A program made the position numbers and the translations under genes. The notes under the pieces were generated by a model. That model was not told where the DNA came from. It searched no databases and saw only the letters and a list, made by a program, of their open reading frames with translations. Of a stretch of DNA of 64,000 nucleotides, positions 1-7,618 are shown one piece after another (positions within the stretch are counted from its first letter, which is position 1; each line of letters begins with the position of its first letter). Source of the DNA: Erythrobacter sp. (GTDB taxonomy: Bacteria > Pseudomonadota > Alphaproteobacteria > Sphingomonadales > Sphingomonadaceae); contig JAILWQ010000008.1 of the NCBI GenBank assembly GCA_025698865.1, positions 1 to 64,000 of the forward strand, read 5' to 3'.

Positions 1-71
1 GGCAGCAGCGGCCCGATCAGCGCCCACTCCTCATCCGCTACACCGATCCGCTCGCCCAACGCTGCCTCCAA
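1..71 (-). CDS. IS5-family transposase, N-terminal part only
   Basis: A TTG start at 71 opens a frame whose product begins EAALGERIGV and continues ADEEWALIGPLLP, matching the start of the complete transposase at 6297. Only about 23 residues lie in the window; the rest is upstream. As in the full copy, this N-terminal region precedes the DDE catalytic domain. Confidence 0.7.
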   Translation of the reverse strand, partial: MEAALGERIGVADEEWALIGPLL

Positions 72-125
72 AAGGTAGCCTTGAATCAAGCGCTCAGTCT
101 CAGGTCAAGCTTTGTCCACGAAGCC
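1..125 (-). mobile_element. Right-end fragment of an IS5-family (IS427-like) element
   Basis: This is the terminal 125 bp of an insertion sequence that continues beyond the window. Its outer end (110-125, CTTTGTCCACGAAGCC) is identical to the outer end of the complete element at 5504-6351. As there, it is followed at once by TA. The rest is similar to that copy but clearly diverged, so the two are relatives in the same orientation and not one duplicated element. Confidence 0.85.
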
Positions 126-359
126 TAAACCAGACCGTTTCGTTTTCGGAAAGACCGTGCTAGACCAAGGTCGGTCTTGCTTCAGGAGTGATCGGTCGCT
201 GTTCGTCTCGGGCCCCATATACCGTGCCATGACCGTTCTGGCACAGCGGCTCGGTGGAGCTTTTTCATGTTCGTGGCAGAGGCGCTCCGGGGACCGGGTC
301 TGGCTGCGTTCCGGGTCGGTCGCTTCGGGTGCCGCCAAGCCGGAATGTGGAGCTTGTCG

Positions 360-1505
360 ATGGTGACGGACCAAGCGGCGGCCAACGAAGCATCGCCGGA
401 TCGTCGTGCTCCGGCCGGGGTCGAGTGGCAGGAACACCCGGACCTGCGTCTAATCGCCTCCGGCGATTGGATCGTGACTCAATTGAGCGGCGTGACGGGA
501 CAGCTCGGCGCGCACCGCACTGAAAGAGCGCGGCTCGACGTTTCCCATATGGGCGAGGTCGACACCGCCGGGGCCTTTGCGCTTGCGCGCCTCACCGGAG
601 GCGCCGCGGCGTTGCGTAACTCGGGGCGCGACGACCTCGATCGCCTTGCCGAGTTGATCGAGCGTTCCGGCGAACCGGAAGCGCCCCGCCAGACCAGGCC
701 GCACGGCCTGTTCGGCTTCTTCGTGCGCACCGGTGAGCGGGTCGAGACATTGTGGCACGAAGCCTATGGCAGCATGGTGTTCGCCGGACGCCTGACCCTC
801 ACGCTCGGCCACACGCTCGCGGCACCGCGGCGGCTGCGGCTTACGCCCTTGTTCGCGATGATGGAGGCGGTGGGCGTCAACGCCTTGCCGATCGTCTTCA
901 CCATGACCTTCTTCATCGGCGCGGTGATCGCGCTGGTCGGCGCCAATTTGCTGACGACGCTGGGGGTTTCGGTCTTCACGGTCGAACTGGTCGGTGTCGC
1001 CATCCTGCGCGAGTTCGGGGTGGTCATCGCGGCGATCCTGCTTGCCGGACGATCGGCTTCGTCCTTCGCGGCCGAACTGGGATCCATGCGGATGAACCAG
1101 GAAACGCATGCCATGCAGGTAATGGGTGTCGACCGGTTCCATGCACTGGTCGTACCGCGAGTGCTGGCGGCGCTGCTGATGATGCCGATCCTCACCTTCG
1201 TGGCCGATATCGGCGGCCTGGTGGGCGGGCTTCTGGTCAGCTGGATCACGATGGATCTGAGCCCGACCTTCTTCATCAGCCGCCTGATCGAGACCGTGGA
1301 GCTGCGCCATTTCTGGATCGGGATGAGCAAGGCCCCGTTCCTGGCATTGCTGATCGCCGCGATCGGCTGCCGCCAAGGCCTGCTCGTGGAAGGCGACACG
1401 CAGAGCCTCGGGCGGCACGTGACGGCGGCGGTTGTCCACGCGATCTTCCTGATCATCATGTTCGACGCGATCTTCGCGGTGATCTTCATGGTGCTCGACC
1501 TGTGA
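360..1505 (+). CDS. mlaE: MlaE-family lipid ABC transporter permease with N-terminal STAS-like region
   Basis: This is the inner-membrane permease of an Mla-type phospholipid transport system, which moves lipids between the inner and outer membranes. The first ~110 residues resemble the STAS-like extension seen in many alphaproteobacterial MlaE proteins. The remainder is the hydrophobic MlaE domain, including the stretch AELGSMRMNQETHAM. An open frame reaches back to 267, but the ATG at 360 has GGAG seven bases upstream and is preferred; 345 is an alternative. The stop overlaps the start of mlaF. Positions 126-359, between the IS end and this gene, hold no other gene I can support. Confidence 0.9.
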   Translation: MVTDQAAANEASPDRRAPAGVEWQEHPDLRLIASGDWIVTQLSGVTGQLGAHRTERARLDVSHMGEVDTAGAFALARLTGGAAALRNSGRDDLDRLAELIERSGEPEAPRQTRPHGLFGFFVRTGERVETLWHEAYGSMVFAGRLTLTLGHTLAAPRRLRLTPLFAMMEAVGVNALPIVFTMTFFIGAVIALVGANLLTTLGVSVFTVELVGVAILREFGVVIAAILLAGRSASSFAAELGSMRMNQETHAMQVMGVDRFHALVVPRVLAALLMMPILTFVADIGGLVGGLLVSWITMDLSPTFFISRLIETVELRHFWIGMSKAPFLALLIAAIGCRQGLLVEGDTQSLGRHVTAAVVHAIFLIIMFDAIFAVIFMVLDL

Positions 1506-2287
1506 GCGATCCGGGGAACGGCGACGCGGCAGTCCCGCCCATATGTGTGCGTGGCCTGCGCACCGCCTTCGGCGAGCATGTCGTGCACGAGGATCTCGAC
1601 CTCGACGTCTGCCGGGGCGAGATCCTCGCCGTGGTCGGCGGATCGGGATCGGGCAAGTCGGTGCTGCTCAACACGATCCTGGGGCTCAAGGAACCCGATG
1701 GTGGCGCAATCGAGGTGTTCGGCCGCGATCTTGCGGACGAGAAGGCGCGCGACGAACTGGAGCGGCGTGCCGGCGTGCTGTTCCAGAACGGCGCTTTGTA
1801 TTCCACACTCACCGTGATCGAGAACGTCGAGGCGCCGTTCCTCGAACACGTTCGATTGCCGCCCGATTTCGTTCGCGACCTGGCCCGGCTCAAGATCGGC
1901 CTGGTGGGGCTGGAGGCGAGCGCGGGGGACAAGCGCCCGGCCGATCTCTCCGGTGGCATGCGCAAGCGCGCCGGCATGGCGCGGGCGATCGCACTCGACC
2001 CGGATTTGCTGTTTCTCGACGAGCCGACCGCCGGCCTCGACCCGGTGGGCGCGGCCAGTTTCGACACGCTCGTGCGTGATCTGCGCGATGCGATGGGCCT
2101 GACCGTTTTCATGATCACCCACGATCTCGATACGATCTACGCCATCTGCGACCGGGTTGCGGTGCTGGCCGACCGGCATGTCGCGGCGATCGGACCGGTG
2201 GCCGAGATGGAGCGCTCGGACCATCCTTGGATCCGCGAATTTTTCGGCGGGCCGCGCGGCCGCGCCGCCAGGGAGAAGCAGAGCTGA
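1502..2287 (+). CDS. mlaF: MlaF-family ABC transporter ATPase
   Basis: This is the cytoplasmic ATPase that powers the MlaE permease. Walker A (GGSGSGKS), the ABC signature (LSGGMRKRAGMARA), Walker B (LLFLDEPTAGLDP) and the switch histidine (ITHD) are all present, and 261 residues is the usual length. The start is a GTG whose bases overlap the mlaE stop (GTGA), implying translational coupling. A longer open frame runs back to 752, but that part is only the shadow of mlaE. The stop overlaps the ATG of mlaD. Confidence 0.93.
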   Translation: MSDPGNGDAAVPPICVRGLRTAFGEHVVHEDLDLDVCRGEILAVVGGSGSGKSVLLNTILGLKEPDGGAIEVFGRDLADEKARDELERRAGVLFQNGALYSTLTVIENVEAPFLEHVRLPPDFVRDLARLKIGLVGLEASAGDKRPADLSGGMRKRAGMARAIALDPDLLFLDEPTAGLDPVGAASFDTLVRDLRDAMGLTVFMITHDLDTIYAICDRVAVLADRHVAAIGPVAEMERSDHPWIREFFGGPRGRAAREKQS

Positions 2288-3222
2288 TGGAACGCCACGC
2301 GCGCTATGCCCTGGTGGGCGTCGTCTCGATCGGGGTGCTGATCGCCGCCATCGTGTTCGTGGTCTGGCTCGGGCGCGTCCAGTTCAACCAGCAATACGAC
2401 CAATACCGAATCCTGTTCGAAGGGCCCGTGAACGGCATGAGCGAAGGGGGCGACGTGCTGTTCAATGGCATCAAGGTGGGCGAGATCGAGCGCGTCGCGC
2501 TCGACGATCAGGCGCCGAGCAAGGTCGTCGTCGATATCGAAGTGGATGCCAGCACGCCGGTTCGCAGCGATTCGCAGGCTTCGACCGAATTGCAGGGCAT
2601 TTCGGGGATCAGAGCGATCCAGATCAGCCCCGGATCGGAAGGGCAGCCGTTGCTGAAGCGGATTTCAGACCGCGAACGGCCCATCATCCCGAGCGAACCC
2701 AACGCACTTTCGTCGCTTCTGCAAGGCGGGGGCGAGGTTCTGACGAACGTCAACGAGGCGGTGACTCGCGTCAACCGCGTGCTGGCGGACGAGACCATCG
2801 CCGACCTGCATGCGGCGATAGCGGCAATGCGGGCCACCAGCGAATCGCTCGCCGCCAACCGGGCGATGTTCGACGATGCCGCATCGGCGCTGGCCAAGCT
2901 CGACGCCGCGGCCGGCGATGTCCAGCAGGTCTCCGCATCGATCCGCGAGATGGTGCAGGGCGACGGGCGCCAGGCAATTGCCGACATATCGCGTGCAGCC
3001 CGCGAAATCGAACTCGCTGCAAGCGATGCACGCGCCACGCTGGCATCGCTTGGCGACCAGTCCGATGCCTTGGGGGCCGAAACGCTGCCCACGATAGACA
3101 GCACGATGCGCAGCATCGAGGAGACCGCCGAATCTCTCGACGGGCTGATCGACGACATCCGCCGCGACCCGCAAGGCACATTGGGCAAGAGCGGCGGCCG
3201 AGAACTGGAGATACCGCAATGA
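2287..3222 (+). CDS. mlaD: MlaD-family MCE-domain lipid-binding protein
   Basis: This is a periplasmic, membrane-anchored lipid-binding subunit. One N-terminal membrane segment (about residues 7-28) is followed by a single MCE domain (about 35-115, with a segment GGDVLFNGIKVGEIERV). A long alanine-rich helical or coiled-coil tail reaches residue 311. MCE proteins form rings that carry lipids between the permease and the outer-membrane side. The ATG overlaps the mlaF stop, and the stop overlaps the next start, so these four genes form a tightly coupled operon. Confidence 0.92.
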   Translation: MERHARYALVGVVSIGVLIAAIVFVVWLGRVQFNQQYDQYRILFEGPVNGMSEGGDVLFNGIKVGEIERVALDDQAPSKVVVDIEVDASTPVRSDSQASTELQGISGIRAIQISPGSEGQPLLKRISDRERPIIPSEPNALSSLLQGGGEVLTNVNEAVTRVNRVLADETIADLHAAIAAMRATSESLAANRAMFDDAASALAKLDAAAGDVQQVSASIREMVQGDGRQAIADISRAAREIELAASDARATLASLGDQSDALGAETLPTIDSTMRSIEETAESLDGLIDDIRRDPQGTLGKSGGRELEIPQ

Positions 3223-3929
3223 TTGTTCCGCGTGCAGCAATCGCACTGGCCGCATTGCCGTTTGTCGCAGGCTGCGTCGGCGGATTGCTGGGAGAGGGCG
3301 ATTCCGACCAGCTCTATCGTCTGCAGGCGGAACTGCCGGCCTCGCAAGGCGGCAGCGCCGCCGGCGTGCCCGCGGCACAACGCACGGCAATCGTGCTGCT
3401 CCCGCTGTCCTTCGCCCCCGAGATCGAGGGCGACCGGATGCTCGCCGGGCGCGGCCGCGAAGCGTTCTACATAAAGGATGCGCGCTGGGTCGCGCCCGCG
3501 CCCAGCCTCGTCAGCGATGCGCTCGCCAGCGCGTTCGACGTGCGCGCTCCCGCCTTGCTGCTCGCCGACCGGCGCGACAATGCGGGCGCCGAATTCGCAC
3601 TCGAAGTGCATGTGACGCGCTTCGAGGCGCGCTACCCGGCGGGCACCGACGTCGAGAGCGAAGCGGCGCCGGTGGCGATCTTCGCGGGCGAAGCGCGCCT
3701 TCGAGGGCGGGGTCGCGAGCCGGTCGCGGTCCGATCCTTCTCCAGCGCAGTCCCGGCGCGGGAAAATCGGGTGAGCGCGATCGTCGATGCGCATGCCGAG
3801 GGCGTTTCCACCGCCGCCGCAGAACTGGCCGACTGGACGCAAGCCGCAATCGCCGCTGCTCCGGCCCGCAACGTGACCGGGCCGGACAAGGGTGAAAGCG
3901 GCTCTGTCCGATCGGACGGGGAGCCCTGA
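3219..3929 (+). CDS. ABC-type transport auxiliary lipoprotein
   Basis: This is the last complete gene of the Mla operon. A short signal sequence ends in the lipobox FVAGC, so the mature protein should be lipidated at that cysteine. The remaining ~215 residues resemble the PqiC/YmbA-like auxiliary lipoprotein family found with MCE transporters, proposed to sit at the outer membrane and receive lipid from MlaD. Length 236 aa. The ATG overlaps the mlaD stop by four bases. Confidence 0.85.
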   Translation: MIVPRAAIALAALPFVAGCVGGLLGEGDSDQLYRLQAELPASQGGSAAGVPAAQRTAIVLLPLSFAPEIEGDRMLAGRGREAFYIKDARWVAPAPSLVSDALASAFDVRAPALLLADRRDNAGAEFALEVHVTRFEARYPAGTDVESEAAPVAIFAGEARLRGRGREPVAVRSFSSAVPARENRVSAIVDAHAEGVSTAAAELADWTQAAIAAAPARNVTGPDKGESGSVRSDGEP

Positions 3930-3930
3930 C

Positions 3931-4176
3931 ATGAAAAGCTTCTGCGTTTCTCCGCTGCGCGCCACGGCCATCGCGCTGGCCGCCATTGCCGTGCCGGGCC
4001 ACGGCCGTGCCGAGGCTCCGGCGCGATCGGTGGCCGAAGCACCGGCCTCTATCCCCGCCGAACTGTCGGGGCTGGAGACGCTGCTCGGCCGTGTTCATCC
4101 CCCGGATGCCGAGAGCTGCCCGCGCCGCTCAGAAGCGGGTGATCGCCCAGCTTCAGGAAGTCGTCCAGCTTGGTGA
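3931..4176 (+). pseudogene. Truncated secreted-protein gene downstream of the Mla operon
   Basis: An ATG one base after the lipoprotein stop opens a frame for a signal peptide (cationic start, then TAIALAAIAVPGHGRAEA) and about 30 mature residues. Around 4105-4125 the sequence passes into a rhuM-like fragment read on the other strand. After that the frame gives unrelated residues and stops. The gene was probably the fifth member of the operon and lost its 3' part to recombination. Its original function cannot be read from what is left. Confidence 0.6.
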
Positions 4177-4516
4177 TCCAGTCGGCCATGTGCATCGGCT
4201 TGCGGTTCTTCGCCATGGCCTCGGCAAATTCCAGGAAGGCGACGGTGATGCGATTGAGCGTTTCCATTTCGTCGTCCGCCAGATAGTTCTTGGCCACCTG
4301 CGCGTCCTGTTTAGTGGGCAGGCTGCCCTTCTTCTCGCCGGTCCAGCTGGTCAGCCCCATCATCGGCTTGGCGCTGTCGGCGCGCGCCAGCTTGGTTTCA
4401 GCTGCCGTCTGGCCGTGGGCGGCATGGTGCATCTTATTCTGCACCGTCTGGAAGAACTGCGTGCTCGCCTCTGCCTTCGGATCATAGTCCACGGCGGTGG
4501 CGTAGATATCGAGCAC
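4110..4516 (-). pseudogene. rhuM-like fragment (virulence protein RhuM family, C-terminal part)
   Basis: The minus-strand frame contains features I recognise from the C-terminal half of RhuM-family proteins: VDYDPKAEAS, FFQTVQNKMHHAAHGQTAAE, ADSAKPMMGLTSW, VAKNYLADDEME and RKPMHMADWITKLDDFL. Family members are usually about 330-350 residues. Here the N-terminal part is missing, with an in-frame TAG just upstream of 4516. The C-terminus is lost at the junction with the truncated gene at 3931. RhuM proteins occur in pathogenicity islands and their biochemical role is poorly known. Confidence 0.75.
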
Positions 4517-4568
4517 CTTTCCTCCATCGATTGAGCAAAGCTATTCACTCGAGTCGTTCACGCAGCGT

Positions 4569-5312
4569 TTGCGAAAAGCAGGCGCAAGCTGGGCGATCGA
4601 CTGCCCGGTATTCGTGGAACGGCTGCTCGGGACACTCACGAAACGAGAGGAGCAGATCGTTCGTTTGCGCCATGGTGTGAGCACCACGGCCCGACACACT
4701 CAACGCCAGGTTGCCGAGCTCATAGGACTTTCGAGCAGTAGGGTGGGCCAGATTGAGCTAAAAGCCTTCCGCAGACTGGCGTGGATCATAAATGCTTGTC
4801 CCGATGGCGACACTGTGGCTGTCGAAGAACTCATTCGCGAACGAGAAGCGGCTGCTGCGGAGCAGGCGCAAGAGCGAGAACGTGCACACAACGCATTGCT
4901 CCGTCAGATGGAACGGAGACGGCTCGAAAAGGATCAGCGGGATGAGTTGCGCCGTGCAAAGGCGCGCTCAGGAGCATGGAAGCGCAAGCTTGCGCTTGCC
5001 CAGAACGAGCATCAAAAACTGTGCGAACAAGCCCGAGCTGTCGGATACAGGATCGACCGAATGGAACGGCGATGTTGGCTGACGCGCTGGTTGTTCGCCA
5101 GCGCGTCAAGACTGGCTACGCTTCGCGACGAAGAGCAGCGGATTAAGAGCGCCATCGAAGTTTCTGATCTCGCAATTGCCAAGATCCGGCTGTCTGACCC
5201 TGAATTATCCGCGGACAAACCGATCACCGACCCTCGGACGGCCGAGGAGCGGCCCCTCACTCAAAACATGCGGTTAAACCAAACTGGAGACGAACCATGC
5301 CCCGAAAACTGA
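4569..5312 (+). CDS. Sigma-70 region-4-like HTH protein with a long charged coiled coil
   Basis: Residues ~15-70 resemble region 4 of sigma factors: LGTLTKREEQIVRLRHGV, then TQRQVAELIGLSSSRVGQIE, the form of the -35-recognition helix-turn-helix. No regions 2 or 3 precede it. The rest, about residues 85-200, is rich in Arg, Glu, Lys and Ala and should form a long coiled coil. The start is a TTG at 4569 with no clear alternative, so an N-terminal part may have been lost. The 3' end overlaps the next gene by 16 bp. It could be an orphan transcription regulator or a remnant of a sigma-like gene; its function is unknown. Confidence 0.6.
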   Translation: MRKAGASWAIDCPVFVERLLGTLTKREEQIVRLRHGVSTTARHTQRQVAELIGLSSSRVGQIELKAFRRLAWIINACPDGDTVAVEELIREREAAAAEQAQERERAHNALLRQMERRRLEKDQRDELRRAKARSGAWKRKLALAQNEHQKLCEQARAVGYRIDRMERRCWLTRWLFASASRLATLRDEEQRIKSAIEVSDLAIAKIRLSDPELSADKPITDPRTAEERPLTQNMRLNQTGDEPCPEN

Positions 5313-5503
5313 AGACCCTGATGGTCATCGCTCTGCTTGCGATTACCACATCTACTCCTGCGCAAGGACAACAAGCCGAGCGCACGCGTGAACTTTACCA
5401 CATCTTCGACATCAAGACTCAAGCTGACCGGCAAGCAATTATCCGTGCATTGACCGATGGAATGAACATCAACGTGTCGGACTCGCAGACTATTACGCCG
5501 CTA
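5297..5503 (+). pseudogene. Small secreted-protein gene interrupted by an IS element
   Basis: The ATG at 5297, with GGAG eight bases upstream, starts a signal peptide (LMVIALLAITTSTPAQGQ) and about 45 mature residues (…RELYHIFDIKTQADRQ…). At codon 69 the IS5-family element inserts at a TA. Beyond that the frame reads into the IS and gives a chimeric tail. I do not recognise the family. If the IS is removed in thought, the frame stays open into the gene at 6369 (see findings). Confidence 0.65.
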
Positions 5504-6297
5504 GGTCTCGTGGACAAAGGGTATCCAGAGTTTGACGGATGCGAGTGCGACGAAGCCGAGGTAGGATTCCTTGGTCTTATCGTATCGGGTCGCAACGCGC
5601 CGCCAGTTCTTGAGTTTGTTGAACAGGCGCTCGATCAGGTTGCGCCATTTGTATTTGGCGCGGTCGTGCGGGACGGGGTCGCGCCGGTTGACCTTGGCCG
5701 GGATCACCGCCTCGACGCCCGCTGCCTCGATCTCCTCGCGGATCGTATCGGCATCGTAGCCCCGATCGGCCAGGAAGGCCTCGATCCGGTCGGTTATCAT
5801 GCGGAACAGCGGAGCGAAGCCTTGCACATCGTGCGCCTGTCCGGGTGTCAGCACGAAGCCGAGCGGGAGGCCTCTGGCATCGCATCTTGCGTGAAGCTTG
5901 GTGCTGAAGCCGCCTCGCGATCGGCCAAGCGCCTCGGTTTGCTGAGCCCCCTTTTTATGCCGACGGCACAATGATGTGCCCGGACCACCGTGCTGTCGAT
6001 CATGTCGGCGGCCCTGTCGCGCCGCGCCAGCTCGCTTAGCGTTTCGAGCATGGCATCGAACACGCCGGTCGTGACCCATCGTTGATAGCGCCGGAACACG
6101 CTGTTCCACTTGCCGTACTCGTCCGGCAGGTGCCGCCACTGCGCACCGGTCCGCGCGATCCACATCATGCCTTCAAAATAGGGGCGGTTATCCTGCGCCG
6201 GGCGGCATCCACGACCATGTTCAGGCGGCAGCAACGGCCCGATCACTTCCCATTCCTCGTCTGTAACGCCGATCCGCTCGCCCAAGGCTACCTCCAA
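5501..6297 (-). CDS. IS5-family transposase, two frames joined by a probable -1 frameshift
   Basis: A DDE transposase that catalyses movement of the surrounding IS. The first frame (TTG at 6297, stop at 5848) holds the N-terminal region and the first catalytic Asp (IDSTVVRAH). The second frame (5501-6163) holds the second Asp (FLADRGYDAD) and the Glu with the R..E helix (IERLFNKLKNWRR). The frames connect at an A5G5 run near 5948-5957, where a -1 slip restores a full protein, as is known for this subgroup. The TAG stop is completed by the flanking target TA. Confidence 0.85.
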
Positions 6298-6351
6298 AAG
6301 ACAGCCTTGAATCAGCGCCAGAGTCCACAGTCAAGCTTTGTCCACGAAGCC
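5504..6351 (-). mobile_element. Complete IS5-family (IS427-like) insertion sequence, 848 bp
   Basis: Both ends are visible: left GGTCTCGTGGACAAAG (5504-5519) and right CTTTGTCCACGAAGCC (6336-6351). These form imperfect terminal inverted repeats with two mismatches in 16. The dinucleotide TA flanks both sides (5502-5503 and 6352-6353), the usual duplication in this subgroup. Inside is a two-frame transposase on the minus strand. Size and structure are typical of complete IS427-like elements. Confidence 0.92.
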
Positions 6352-6368
6352 TAGAGGAAGATAATAGC

Positions 6369-6641
6369 ATGACGAAGTATGAAAGCGCCCGGATTTTTTC
6401 GGTTTTATTTCTCAGCTGGCCGCTCCTGCTAGTTTTGTCTTCGCTCCTTCCTCTAGATGCTAGGACGACTGTGTTGCTGGGAGTGGTAGTGCTGGGTTTG
6501 TTCGCGTTGGCAGCTTCCTTGGGATTTCGTTGCTCAAATTGTCATGAATCGATTTTCATGCGCCGGGGGCGAATTATGGATTACTCTTGGCCATGGCCGA
6601 ATAGATGCTGCAGCAAGTGTGGCGAAAGCTTCGAAGACTGA
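6369..6641 (+). CDS. Small two-TM membrane protein with C-terminal zinc ribbon
   Basis: A 90-residue protein with two hydrophobic segments (about residues 9-28 and 34-52) and a cytoplasmic-looking tail containing CSNC and CSKC. These could form a four-cysteine zinc ribbon. GAGGAAG lies eight bases before the ATG. It resembles the protein encoded at 6677-6961 on the opposite strand in layout and in its paired CxxC motifs. The family is not one I can name. Confidence 0.65.
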   Translation: MTKYESARIFSVLFLSWPLLLVLSSLLPLDARTTVLLGVVVLGLFALAASLGFRCSNCHESIFMRRGRIMDYSWPWPNRCCSKCGESFED

Positions 6642-6676
6642 TTTGATCAGATGGTCGCAGGAGCGGGAAACTGACA

Positions 6677-6961
6677 TCAACTTTGATGCCTGGTAAAGCG
6701 GTGACCGCACTTGCTGCATTTCGAAGTGGGGAAGAAACTTGGAATTCCCCACTTCGAAAAAATAGTCTGCCCGCAGGCAGGACAAGGAAACCGCCGAGCT
6801 AGCACGCGCATGTAAATCGAGATTGCGCCTGTTCCTGCGATAAAAAGAACAAGACCGAGTTCACGCGGCAACAGATAGTCCGGCGTCACAGTCACAGTGA
6901 TGAGAAGCAGGATGGCGATGCAGAGCGTCTTGAGGGAGAGTTTCCAAGCGTCAGAATACAT
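6677..6961 (-). CDS. Small two-TM membrane protein with C-terminal zinc ribbon
   Basis: A 94-residue protein with two membrane segments (about residues 11-27 and 35-52) followed by CPAC and CSKC motifs, the arrangement of a zinc ribbon. It is the structural counterpart of the gene at 6369, which converges on it with only 35 bp between the stops. Its 5' spacer carries the repeat shared with the neighbouring small genes. Function unknown. Confidence 0.65.
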   Translation of the reverse strand: MYSDAWKLSLKTLCIAILLLITVTVTPDYLLPRELGLVLFIAGTGAISIYMRVLARRFPCPACGQTIFSKWGIPSFFPTSKCSKCGHRFTRHQS

Positions 6962-7018
6962 TCTGCAAATCCAGATTCTAGAGAATTGAGTTACGCGAAA
7001 ATGTATCAGGCCGTCGAT

Positions 7019-7041
7019 GTTCGCAATGGGGTCCTTTGCTG
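7019..7041 (-). repeat. Spacer repeat copy 1
   Basis: The plus-strand core reads GTTCGCAATGGGG followed by TCCTTTGCTG. It lies in the spacer upstream of the minus-strand gene at 6677 and matches the other four spacer copies with a few substitutions. Confidence 0.7.
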
Positions 7042-7060
7042 CCGGACAGCTTCACATGGA

Positions 7061-7468
7061 TTAGCTACCGTTCCCAATTTTCTGATATCGTAAGTCTTGA
7101 GGTTTCGCCGCCGTCACCACCAGTCTACCCCGGCCCAAATAGGTCATATAGCAATTAGCAGCCAGTGAGTACGTTCGAGCCAATCTACTGCTTGGGCATG
7201 ACTTTTCGAGGCGGCGAAGCTCTTTTCCCGAGAGTAGATAGGAATGCGACCCGTCTCTCACGCGAATTTCCTTAATGCCTTGTATCCAGTGACCCCGCGC
7301 AAGCGGCGTGGCCTTGCCGGCCGAAATCCGAAAGGGAGCAGACCACTCACCGTAATCTGCATGAAGATACTGCACTGAAATGTCTGAGTGAGTTTGATTG
7401 TCAACGATAGTCGGCCAGGCGTCGCAGCTGGTGAGCAAAGGAAAAAGTAGAAAAGCTAACGGTCGCAC
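7061..7468 (-). CDS. Small predicted lipoprotein of unknown function
   Basis: A 135-residue protein beginning MRPLAFLLFPLLTSC, a short lipoprotein signal with its cysteine at residue 15, so it is probably anchored in the outer or inner membrane. The mature part has no motif I recognise; it contains two further cysteines (KSCPSS and ANCYMTY) that could form a disulfide. It is the second minus-strand gene of the small-gene run. Confidence 0.6.
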   Translation of the reverse strand: MRPLAFLLFPLLTSCDAWPTIVDNQTHSDISVQYLHADYGEWSAPFRISAGKATPLARGHWIQGIKEIRVRDGSHSYLLSGKELRRLEKSCPSSRLARTYSLAANCYMTYLGRGRLVVTAAKPQDLRYQKIGNGS

Positions 7469-7495
7469 TCGCCAAGCTTATTAGCCGTTCAACTC

Positions 7496-7518
7496 GTCCG
7501 CAACGGGGTCGTTTGCTG
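7496..7518 (-). repeat. Spacer repeat copy 2
   Basis: The plus-strand core is GTCCGCAACGGGG followed by TCGTTTGCTG, just upstream of the start of the gene at 7061-7468. Beside it (7487-7493) is GTTCAAC, which on the minus strand reads GTTGAAC and fits the integron core form GTTRRRY; this may be coincidence. Confidence 0.7.
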
Positions 7519-7618
7519 ACAGGCGGCTTTTAGCGAAAGATAGCCCTTAGTTGACAGTCGACTTCCAGCGATCGGTCGAGACTAGGGAAATGACCGAATT
7601 TAAGTTGGCAAGCTGAAG

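Noticed and set aside
267-359. Longer start of mlaE at 267 or 345
   Set aside because: The extra residues are Arg/Gly-rich with no family resemblance, and the best ribosome site (GGAG) stands before 360.
7487-7493. True class 1-type attC site at GTTCAAC
   Set aside because: The heptamer fits the core pattern, but the matching partner at the other end of the spacer and the paired inner boxes were not found, so an integron attC is not claimed.
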